Of a stretch of DNA of 59,488 bases, positions 1 to 6,597 are shown piece by piece (position 1 is the first letter of the stretch; every line of letters begins with the position of its first letter). Source of the DNA: Myxococcaceae bacterium. Its GTDB lineage: Bacteria; Myxococcota; Myxococcia; Myxococcales; Myxococcaceae. The notes under the pieces were generated by a model that worked only from the letters and a program-made list of their open reading frames with translations, was not told the DNA's origin and made no database searches. Made by a program: the position numbers and the translations under genes. The DNA is taken from assembly GCA_016926755.1 (NCBI GenBank), contig JAFGNZ010000397.1:1-59488 (forward strand), read 5' to 3'.

Positions 1-188
1 CACAGGCTCACGCTGTACGAGGTGCGCGGCGCCCACGCGCTACCCAGCGCGGTGCCCCGGGAAACCCCCGCCCCCACCACGGCCCGCATCTGGCTCGTCT
101 CGTCAGAGGCCTGTGCCCCGGGCGCGGCCAAGGCAGCCAGCAGCAAGAGGCTGACAGCCGCATGCAACTGAATCCGCCTCGGAATCAT
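1..188 (-). CDS. exported protein of unknown function, N-terminal part only
   Basis: The first 62 residues of a minus-strand gene are visible; the rest lies beyond the window start. The ATG is preceded by AAGGAG at good spacing. The N-terminus is a clear Sec signal peptide: basic MIPRRIQ, a Leu/Ala core (residues 9-21) and an AQA-type cleavage site near residue 27. The mature part begins DETSQMRAVVGAG and continues with alternating small and hydrophobic residues, as in outer-membrane or surface proteins, but too little is present to name a family. It reads away from the repeat block to its right. Confidence 0.7.
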   Translation of the reverse strand, partial: MIPRRIQLHAAVSLLLLAALAAPGAQASDETSQMRAVVGAGVSRGTALGSAWAPRTSYSVSL

Positions 189-479
189 GCCTCACTCCTT
201 CTTGCGAGGAGGCGAGAAGGTTAGAGGGCTGCCCCGGGGAAGAGGAGGAGGCGCCGCGTGGCGCCCGTTCTTCACCCTCGGCTACCCTGCGGGGGAGGCT
301 CCCGCCCGATGCTGAAGCCTGAAGGCTCGCCACGTCCCGCCCCCTTCCCAGGTAGCGCCGTACAGCTTCGGCTGTCATGCCTGCCGGGTCGCTCGCCACG
401 CGCCCACGCCAGCGCGGCTCCTCGCACCGCTGGCCGCGCGCCATGCTGCCGACGACGGCGGCCACCGTGGCACGCCCCA

Positions 480-1320
480 CCAGCCCGAGCTGGCACTGTC
501 CGCGCGCGCTCTCCACCGGGATCGGGCTGGGAGGCTGCCCTCCTGGCACACTCCACCGGCCGAGCTGGCTCTGTCTGACGCGGGGTGCTCCGCAAGGGCT
601 GAGCTGGCTCTGTCCGACGCGGGCGCGCTCCACTGGCCCGCGCGCTGGCGCCCGCGACGATGGCTGCCACCCTGGCGCGCTCTACTAGCCCGAGCTGGCG
701 CTGTCCGCTGCGCGCGCTCCAACCGGTCCGGGTTGGCGGCCTCGACTGTGGCAACCACCTCTAGCGCGCTCCTCCGGCCGAGTTGGAGCTGTCCGACGCG
801 CGCCCCGGGCCGAGCTGGAGCTGTCCGGCGTGGGTGCCACCAGGGCCGAGCTGGAGCTGTCCGACGTGGGCGCCACCGGCCCGAGCTGGAGCTGTCCGAC
901 GCGCGCGCCCCGGGCCGAGCTGGACGCGGCGACGATGGCGCCGCGCTGCCATTAGCGCCGCCGCTCCGGGCGCCGCGCGCCGCGCGCCATTGTCGGAGGG
1001 CTCCACCAGGCCGAGCTGGGCGCAGCGACGATGGCGCCGCGCTTTCTATTATAGCGTCTCAGGAAAGTAATGTCCGCTCGGACGCGGCGGGGATGCCTAC
1101 CACCTCGGAGCGGTCGTCGAGGCCGAACACGACGCCGCCTGCAGGGACGATCACTTCCTGCGCAGGCTGCGGCAGGGCTCGGACCTCCCGATCCCGCCAG
1201 CCCTGACATTACTTTCCTGAGACGCTATAGCGCCGCCGCTCCGGAAAGGCGCCGCGCTCGACCGACCCAAGCTGGGCGCGGCGACGGTTGGCGCCGCGCT
1301 GCCATTGGCGCCGCCGCTTA
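480..1320. repeat. degenerate GC-rich tandem repeat block
   Basis: This gene-free stretch is built from imperfect copies of a unit whose core is CCGAGCTGGAGCTGTCCGAC followed by a variable GCGCG/GGGCGCC linker. Cores start near 484, 558, 599, 689, 777, 809, 845 and 880; the last few are spaced about 32-36 bp. A second unit built around GCGACGATGGCGCCGCGCTG occurs near 930, 1025 and 1280. Reading frames here are open on both strands only because stop codons are rare in such DNA; their low-complexity translations resemble no protein. Between 189 and 480 I see no gene and no regular repeat. Confidence 0.75.
1052..1227. mobile_element. 176-bp MITE with 23-bp terminal inverted repeats and TA target duplication
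   Basis: The ends are perfect inverted repeats: 1052-1074 begins TAGCGTCTCAGGAAAG, and 1205-1227 is its exact reverse complement. Both ends are flanked by TA (1050-1051 and 1228-1229). The same window holds an uninterrupted copy of the target: GCGCCGCGCTGCCAT-TA-GCGCCGCC around 938-962. It lines up with the sequence left and right of the element with a single TA, so the TA was duplicated on insertion. About 130 bp of GC-rich interior carries no transposase. TA duplication plus short inverted repeats fits a non-autonomous IS630/Tc1-mariner-type element moved in trans; the family is inference. Confidence 0.85.
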
Positions 1321-1387
1321 GCTAGCAGGATGGGAGGCAGGCAAACAACCTTCGGGGCCGTCGTTCGGCGTCCCTGGCCGCTCGATC

Positions 1388-1928
1388 ATGGAATCCATGA
1401 AATCGCTGAATCGAGCCCATGTCCTCTGGATGCCGGTCATGCTCGCAGCCTCATGGGAGGCTGTTCCACGGGAGCCCGCGTCACTACTATTCGTGCCCTT
1501 GCGCCGCTCCCCGGGGCTGACCCGAACGCGCGCCCCACAGCCCCCCGAACCCGCCTAACGCCGTGGCCCAGACTGCTGCTGGAACCTGCTGGAACTCGAT
1601 GAGTTGCTGTATCCAGAACCATCTCCTCACCCCGGTGCGGAGTTGCAGAGCTGACCCTCTGGAAGCGGCGGAGATCCTCAAGACCTTCGAGAGCCTCTAT
1701 GCAGCGAATCCCGGGGCGAAGGAAGCAGCGGCAGCAGATGTGGCCGAGGTGGAGCAGGCGGAAGACTGGACCAGCATTGACGGCCTTCCGGAGTGGAAGC
1801 AGCGATGCATCAAGTTCTGGAACGCCTGCAAGAACAAGGGGTGGTCCGGATCCTGCACCGACTGCTTGCGTTATTGCGAGGGACAGCGTGAGTGGCCTAC
1901 TCACGTATGCGGACCTCGTAACCGATAG
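1388..1928 (+). pseudogene. decayed lipoprotein toxin gene (SitA-like), frameshifted and internally deleted
   Basis: Pieces of one ancestral protein lie in different frames. From 1397 a signal peptide starts (MKSLNRAHVLWMPVMLAAS). In the +1-shifted frame near 1456 a lipobox-like GGCSTGARV follows. A second frame near 1562-1650 gives DCCWNLLELDELLYPEP. A third frame (open from GTG 1563 to the stop at 1928) carries the well-kept C-terminus with EWKQRCIKFWNACKNKGW, then CTDCLRYCEGQREWP. That Cys/Trp-rich ending is, from memory, common at the C-terminus of myxobacterial lipoprotein toxins. TAA at 1556 and TGA at 1518 interrupt the frames. The 121-residue open frame may still be translated, but it lacks export signals. 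The DUSAM gene follows after 28 bp. Confidence 0.55.
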
Positions 1929-1956
1929 GCAGTTCGAACTCTGAAGAGGTGAACCG

Positions 1957-2757
1957 ATGGCACCCCTGGACGCGGACATGCATGCGCTCTGGCATCAGAT
2001 TCGGGAACTGGATAACCGGGTAGCCGGAGGTGAGCCCCTCGAACTTACCGCCGATGTGCGCGATCTGCTGCTGCACACCGCTGCGACAGTGGCCATCAGC
2101 GACGCCGAAGTGGAAGAGGCCATCGCCGACGTGGTGAGGGCGACAGCCCTGCTCCGCGAGATGCGGAAGCGTATCCGGGTGGGGTCGGATCGACTTGGCG
2201 ATGCGCAACTCGCGGTGTACGACCGCCAAGACGCTGGTGACTTCGACGGCGCGCGGAAGCAGATGGAGGATGTGCTCGCAGTGGAAGTCGTGCCGTCCTA
2301 CCGCGAGAAAGCAGAACACGCGCTCAAGGAACTCACCCGCGTTGCAGCGGTTGCGGCGAGCGGACACGTGGACGCGGCACTCGACGATTGGGTGCAACTT
2401 CCCGTTCTTCTGCATCGGGTCCAACAGGGGAATGCCCTGGAACTCAACGACGGGATGCGTGCTTTTCTGTTCCGCATTGCCTCAAGCGTGGCCATCAGTG
2501 AGGCCGAGACAGCAGAGGCCCTCACAAACTCCATGAAAGCTGGGGCGCTCCTCGGGAAAATCATGGGGCAGATAAATCAAGGCTCGGAACGGTTGCAAAA
2601 GGCCCTGATCCGGATGATGCGCATGCGGGACTCTGGAAACCTCGAAGAGGCACGCCAGGAGATACGGGATGTGCTTGCGGTGGAAGTCATCCCGAAGTTC
2701 CGCCGTGAAGCTGAGGAGCTCCTAGCGGGCCTGGACGAACTGCCCCCAGCACCGTAG
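1957..2757 (+). CDS. protein with two tandem DUSAM domains
   Basis: The 266-residue protein consists of two diverged copies of the same domain. Residues about 5-130 contain LELTADVRDLLLHTA and DVLAVEVVPSYREKAE; residues about 131-262 contain LELNDGMRAFLFRIA and DVLAVEVIPKFRREAE. This matches the DUSAM domain (domain of unknown function found in Stigmatella and Myxococcus), normally a single-domain protein of about 120 residues. There is no signal peptide or membrane segment, so it is probably cytoplasmic and mostly helical. GAAGAGGTG precedes the ATG. Placed directly behind a toxin-like relic on the same strand, it could be an immunity protein; that role is inference and the domain's function is not known. 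Confidence 0.85.
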   Translation: MAPLDADMHALWHQIRELDNRVAGGEPLELTADVRDLLLHTAATVAISDAEVEEAIADVVRATALLREMRKRIRVGSDRLGDAQLAVYDRQDAGDFDGARKQMEDVLAVEVVPSYREKAEHALKELTRVAAVAASGHVDAALDDWVQLPVLLHRVQQGNALELNDGMRAFLFRIASSVAISEAETAEALTNSMKAGALLGKIMGQINQGSERLQKALIRMMRMRDSGNLEEARQEIRDVLAVEVIPKFRREAEELLAGLDELPPAP

Positions 2758-3112
2758 CCCCCGACCGCGCATCAATGGAGGGCGCCCCCTTCCCGTTCAC
2801 GTGCAGGGCATCCGCGCGCCACCGCACCGAGAACGGGCGAGCGGCACGGGGGATCGGGGGCTTGGATGCTACCCCGCAGACCCAGGTAGCCGGTCCTGTA
2901 GCTACACGCTCCAAAAGCAAGCGGGCGAGCCTGGAAACGCTCCTCGAGAAACGCGGGCTTTCAATCGCGGGGAGCGCGAGGAAGCGCGGATTTGCGGCCC
3001 CAGCGGCTTGAGGATCGGAGTGGGATGAAAACTGGCGCGCTCTGAAGGTCCCCCAGCGGGAGCAGCGAGGAAGGGGGCACCCCCTGCGCCAGCGTGGGGG
3101 CCCTTCGCGGGC
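2758..3112. other. intergenic region without recognised content
   Basis: This separates two convergent genes. Short open frames exist (for example plus strand 2775-3011), but their translations are Arg/Ala-rich, lack a ribosome binding site and resemble nothing. I see no repeat and no convincing terminator hairpin. Confidence 0.5.
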
Positions 3113-3721
3113 TCACCTCCCAGCGGAGGAGCTCAGGGACCCGAGCGCGTCGTCCAGCCGGTCCTGACCGAAGAACAGCTCGCCGCTCACGATGAAGTTC
3201 GGAGCGCCAAAGAGGCCGAGCTGCGCCGCCCGCGTGGTCTGCTCACGCAGGCGCGGCTTGTTCTCCCCCGACTCCGCCCGCGCGAGCACGGCCCGCGCGT
3301 CCGCGCCCACCTTCGCGAGCAGCTCCTCGAGCACGGCTCGCGAGGAGATGTCCTGGTCCTGGGCGAAGTTCGCCGAGTAGACCGCGCGCGCGAAGTCCGG
3401 CCCCCACGGCTCCTCCGCGCCCACGAGCGCGACCCGCGCCGCGAGCGTGCTGTTTCGAGGAAATGCGGACGGCTTGCGCCACGCCAGCCCATACTTCGCG
3501 CAGAGCCGCTCCATGTCCCGCCACATGTACCGGCCCCGCACCGGGTTCACGTTGAAGGGCGAGTCCTTGATGCCCTGCTGCTCCGAGAAGAGGGGCCCCA
3601 GCAGGAACGGGCGCCAGAGGACGCGCGCGCCCACCCTGGCCGCCTCCGCCTCCACCCGCATCGCGGCCACGTAGGAGTAGGTGCTCGCGAAGTCGAACCA
3701 GAACTCGATCTCACCGCTCAT
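3113..3721 (-). CDS. 2-hydroxychromene-2-carboxylate isomerase family protein (DsbA-like/kappa-GST fold)
   Basis: The protein has 202 residues, the usual length of this family. The start was chosen at the ATG of MSGEIEFWFDFASTYSY because GGGAGGAG lies five bases upstream; an upstream in-frame codon adds only seven residues. Family hallmarks are the N-terminal FWFDFASTYSYVA strand, where a Ser replaces the redox cysteine of DsbA; a central RPFLLGPLF; and a C-terminal LFGAPNFIVSGELFFGQDRL that forms the thioredoxin-fold cis-Pro region. Characterised members use glutathione to isomerise 2-hydroxychromene-2-carboxylate in naphthalene breakdown. No catabolic neighbours are present, so the real substrate is unknown. 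It is cytoplasmic. Confidence 0.85.
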   Translation of the reverse strand: MSGEIEFWFDFASTYSYVAAMRVEAEAARVGARVLWRPFLLGPLFSEQQGIKDSPFNVNPVRGRYMWRDMERLCAKYGLAWRKPSAFPRNSTLAARVALVGAEEPWGPDFARAVYSANFAQDQDISSRAVLEELLAKVGADARAVLARAESGENKPRLREQTTRAAQLGLFGAPNFIVSGELFFGQDRLDDALGSLSSSAGR

Positions 3722-3775
3722 CCGCTCCTCCCTGCCACGCACGTCGTACCACGCAGCGCGTCGATGGTGGAGCCT

Positions 3776-4504
3776 TCAGCGGGCGCTGATCTCCAGCCGA
3801 TTCACCACCCGATCGACACCCCACACGCACCAGGCGTCGCGCTCGGCGGCCTCGCGCGCCTCCTCGCTGCCCACCGCGCCGCTCAGGGTGACGACGCCGC
3901 TCCGGGAGGAGATGGAGACGCTCTCGGTGCTCACCAGGGGATCCTTCTCCAGGGCGAGCCGCACGCCATCCGCCATCTCCCCGTCGGTGTCCTGCTCGCG
4001 GGGGCTGACCCCCATCCCGTTCACCACGTCGCGCACGCCCGGCACCCACCAGGCGAGCACGCCCGCCAGGCGCTTGTGGCCGAGCCCCGTCACGTCCCCG
4101 TCGAGGGTGACCACGCCGTCCTCCACCCGGATCTCGATGGCGCCGCGGGCCTTCGGGCCGGCATCACGCCAGGTCCGCACCTGCTTTCCCACGCGGGCGC
4201 GCAGGGTGAAGGGCTGCAGGGCGGGCTCCGCCGACAGGTCGCGGCAGACGTGCTCGAGCACCTCGTCATCCGGCAGGCGGCGGTCGGGGATGACGTGGAG
4301 CTGGTCGATGATGCGGTCCACCCCCGGCACGGCGGCCGCCCGCTCCAGGGCAAGCTTCTTGGAGGCCACGTCGGGGAGCTCCCCCGCCATGCCGAGATCG
4401 TTCCACTCCCACCACAGCCGGATGGGGTAGCGCTGCAGATCGAGGCGAGGCTCTCGGGCGAGCGCCTCGCGCACGGCCGTGAGCAGGGAGTCCACCGTGT
4501 CCAT
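3776..4504 (-). CDS. BON-domain protein
   Basis: The 242-residue protein carries repeated BON (OsmY/nodulation) modules. The clearest are residues about 80-155, with EIRVEDGVVTLDGDVTG, and about 170-240, with VSISSRSGVVTLSGAVGSEE and a closing VDRVVNRLEIS. A more diverged copy occupies residues 5-75. Each shows the family pattern of a helix, a strand pair around V-T-L-x-G-x-V and a final V-x-x-V-x-N. BON domains bind phospholipid membranes and occur in OsmY-like periplasmic proteins, but no signal peptide is visible here, so the location is uncertain. The ATG was preferred over GTG six bases upstream because GAGGTGG sits just before it. Confidence 0.8.
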   Translation of the reverse strand: MDTVDSLLTAVREALAREPRLDLQRYPIRLWWEWNDLGMAGELPDVASKKLALERAAAVPGVDRIIDQLHVIPDRRLPDDEVLEHVCRDLSAEPALQPFTLRARVGKQVRTWRDAGPKARGAIEIRVEDGVVTLDGDVTGLGHKRLAGVLAWWVPGVRDVVNGMGVSPREQDTDGEMADGVRLALEKDPLVSTESVSISSRSGVVTLSGAVGSEEAREAAERDAWCVWGVDRVVNRLEISAR

Positions 4505-4772
4505 CGCCACCTCGCGGAGGAGATCGCGGCGCGGGCTGCGCCGGGCCGGACGGCACCAGGGAAAGCTAGGGATGTGGCGCGCGCGCCCGCAGCCTGGCCG
4601 TGCCCCCCGTCTCCCCTGCTGCCGTGCGCGGCAGCCCTCTCTCGCCGCCAGGGCCAGCGGGCATGCGCGGCTCGGGATTCCGTCCAGCTGTAGGGATGCG
4701 TGTCACATCTCCCTCCGGAGTGACTCCCTCTGGGCGGGCCCTTATTCCCTCGCGAGCCCTCAGGAGAACACC

Positions 4773-5021
4773 ATGAACAACACCCTGATCGTCCAGGCGT
4801 GGAAGAACCCGGAGTACCGCGCGAGCCTGCCGCGCGAACAGCGCGCCGCCCTCCCAGAGAATCCTTCCGGGAGACCGCTCACGGAGCTCGAGGACTCTGA
4901 CCTGGCTGACATCACCGGTGGGGATGTCGTGAAACTGAGGCACACCGACCCGGCCCTGTGCTGCTTCTATACCCTCCAGTGCCCCACGCTCTCGGTGAGC
5001 TGCCGCGACCTGGAGAGCTGA
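4773..5021 (+). CDS. class II lanthipeptide precursor (mersacidin/lichenicidin type), orphan
   Basis: This 82-residue peptide has the leader layout of class II lanthipeptide precursors: IVQAWKNPEYRASLPREQ, then the conserved ALPENPSG, an acidic LTELEDSDLADITGG and a double-glycine cleavage site at residues 49-50. The predicted core (51-82) holds Cys63, Cys64, Cys70 and Cys77, with Thr58, Thr67, Thr72, Ser74, Ser76 and Ser82 as candidates for dehydration, so up to four (methyl)lanthionine rings are possible. AGGAG precedes the ATG; a longer in-frame extension upstream lacks such a site. No LanM synthetase, LanT transporter or protease is encoded in the window, so any modification enzyme would have to act from elsewhere. 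Confidence 0.85.
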   Translation: MNNTLIVQAWKNPEYRASLPREQRAALPENPSGRPLTELEDSDLADITGGDVVKLRHTDPALCCFYTLQCPTLSVSCRDLES

Positions 5022-5152
5022 TTCAGGGCCGGGGCTCCAGCCGCTGAGCGCCATGACAGAACCATGACAGAGACATGGAGCGCTCATGGCTCTTCGGCCT
5101 CCTTCACGCTGTAGGTTGATCACCGTCGTTGCCCTGCCCCGGTGCGCCTCGC

Positions 5153-5524
5153 ATGCGTGTCATCACCTCTACCCTCCTCGTGGCAGCCGTCACGGAACTC
5201 TCAAAGGGCTCCAAGCTCGTCCGGGCCAAGGAAGTGTTCGCCTGGTGTGAGCGGAACGCAGTGGACTACCAGGGAGAAGGGCTCAAGCACCAGGCGCTCT
5301 GGGATGCGGACCGCGAGGAGGCACGCGGCCAGCATCGACTCTTGAAGTTCAAGAGCGGGGAGAGCAAGCAGTCTCGTGTGGGCTGGGCGCTCATCGCTTA
5401 CGGAGCCAAGGCGCGCGAGGCCGCGGCGCGCCTGGGCTGGCGCGAGCTGCTCTGGGACGGAGAGAAGTGGGACTTGGCTTGGGGGGTGCCCCCCTCCCCC
5501 GGCGCGGCGCCCTGGGGCGGGTGA
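5153..5524 (+). CDS. hypothetical protein
   Basis: A 123-residue soluble protein, if translation begins at the ATG of MRVITSTLLVAAVTELSKG; no good ribosome binding site is seen, so the start is uncertain. I do not recognise it. It has a mixed helical composition with a conserved-looking middle, VRAKEVFAWCERNAVDYQG, a basic segment LLKFKSGESKQSR, and a Gly/Pro-rich end. No signal peptide or membrane segment is visible. It lies on the same strand as the lanthipeptide precursor, about 130 bp downstream; nothing in its sequence suggests peptide modification. Confidence 0.5.
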   Translation: MRVITSTLLVAAVTELSKGSKLVRAKEVFAWCERNAVDYQGEGLKHQALWDADREEARGQHRLLKFKSGESKQSRVGWALIAYGAKAREAAARLGWRELLWDGEKWDLAWGVPPSPGAAPWGG

Positions 5525-5621
5525 GGCACCGGCAGACGGAGAGTCGGGCTGGGGCCCAGCCGCCGAAGGCACCTGGCCATGACCTGTCAGACAAGCCGGC
5601 GGGTGGCTCCTCGGCCTGGGC

Positions 5622-5993
5622 TCAGGTGCCAGAGGGAGGGACGCACGCCTTCTGCGTGCCCGCTTCCACGCGCGTGATGTTCGACGAGCAGTTCGACTCG
5701 TTCTCCACCGTTCGGTGGCGGTTGCACTCCGCCTTGTCGTCGCAGGCCCGGAAGCAGTAGTTCGCTCCCGCCTGGGTCACGCAGATGGAACCCTGCGGAC
5801 AGTCCGCATTGGCCATGCAGCCGGAGGCACCACAGTAGCCCCCTTTGAACTGCGCCAGGCAGGTGAGCTCCTCGTTCTCGCACTGCCCGCTCGAGGTGCA
5901 CTCCGCGCCGATGCGCTCGTCGTCGGCGTCGTCACCACAGCTCACGGCCCCCAGCACCAGCAGCACGGCCACCCACTTCCAGGATGTCTTCAT
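5622..5993 (-). CDS. small cysteine-rich lipoprotein
   Basis: The 123-residue precursor starts MKTSWKWVAVLLVLGAVSC, a textbook type II signal peptide with lipobox LGAVSC, so the mature protein is lipid-anchored at Cys19. The mature part has about a dozen cysteines in EB/Dickkopf-like spacing (CTSSGQCENEELTC, GYCGASGCMANADC, GSICVTQAGANYC, CDDKAEC). This arrangement is frequent in myxobacterial surface lipoproteins and is presumably stabilised by disulfides. AGGAGAC precedes the ATG. The function is unknown; the compact disulfide fold suggests binding rather than catalysis. Confidence 0.8.
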   Translation of the reverse strand: MKTSWKWVAVLLVLGAVSCGDDADDERIGAECTSSGQCENEELTCLAQFKGGYCGASGCMANADCPQGSICVTQAGANYCFRACDDKAECNRHRTVENESNCSSNITRVEAGTQKACVPPSGT

Positions 5994-6029
5994 GTCTCCT
6001 CCAGGGGGATGAGCTTAACCCAAGCCCTG

Positions 6030-6278
6030 GTCTGGCACTGCGGATGACATCAGGGGACTGGCTCGTCACGCACACGCATTGGCCCGCAGTCAGGACAATG
6101 TTCGGGTCGAAGAGAACTCCACTACAAAAAGCATACGGTGAGCCTTCGCTCTCGTGAAGAACTGCGTATCGCGAGGCCATGTGCCTAGCCGGACCGGTGC
6201 ACCCGGTGGGTCACCAGTGGAGTGATCCACGGGAGCCTGCGCAGCGCATCCAACGCTCACGACCAGCGCTCCCATCAT
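6030..6278 (-). pseudogene. remnant of an exported trypsin-like serine protease
   Basis: Two minus-strand frames together spell the beginning of an S1-family protease lipoprotein. The first gives MMGALVVSVGCAAQAP, a lipobox signal. After a frameshift near 6178 the second gives SRYAVLHESEGSPYAFCSG, then VLFDPNIVLTAGQC. The last block matches the active-site-His region (consensus LTAAHC), but the His is replaced by Gln. The downstream Asp and Ser regions (GDSGGP) are absent before the next gene. The frameshift, the lost catalytic residue and the truncation each argue against a working protease. Confidence 0.7.
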
Positions 6279-6597
6279 GCCCCAGAAGCCCGCGGCTCTC
6301 CTCTCACGGTGCGGCGACGTACTCCCAGGCAGGTATTCGCGGCCCCACGTTCACCTCCCCTCATGCAGGTGCGGTTCCGGACGCTCGGCGACGGCCTTGC
6401 CCTTGCCCCGCCGGCCCTCATGGCTCCTGGGCTTCGACGTCCTCCGGCGAGGGCGCGAGCTTCACCGCCTTGCCGTCGAGGGGCGCAACCGCGGCGCGCT
6501 CCTACCGCTCGACGATGGTCAGACAGTCCTTCCGGCCCTGGCTCCACCCCCTCTTGAGGGAGCTCCGTCTCGTGCCCTCTGTTTCTCCCACTCGGAC
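6279..6597. other. intergenic region, possibly with decayed coding sequence
   Basis: No intact gene is seen. On the minus strand one frame reads GRKDCLTIVER, stop, then ERAAVAPLDGKAVKLAPSPE to a second stop, which looks like protein-like sequence interrupted by TAG near 6505. I cannot assign it to a family and it may be chance. Confidence 0.35.

Noticed and set aside
480-1320. Repeat block considered as a CRISPR array
   Set aside because: Units are contiguous and diverged, there are no uniform spacers and no cas genes in the window.
2775-3011. 78-residue frame between the DUSAM gene and the isomerase gene
   Set aside because: No ribosome binding site, no homology-like features and low-complexity Arg/Ala content.
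5040-5085. Short direct repeat CCATGACAG/CCATGACAG behind the lanthipeptide gene considered as an operator
   Set aside because: Only two short copies and no adjacent promoter signal; chance cannot be excluded.
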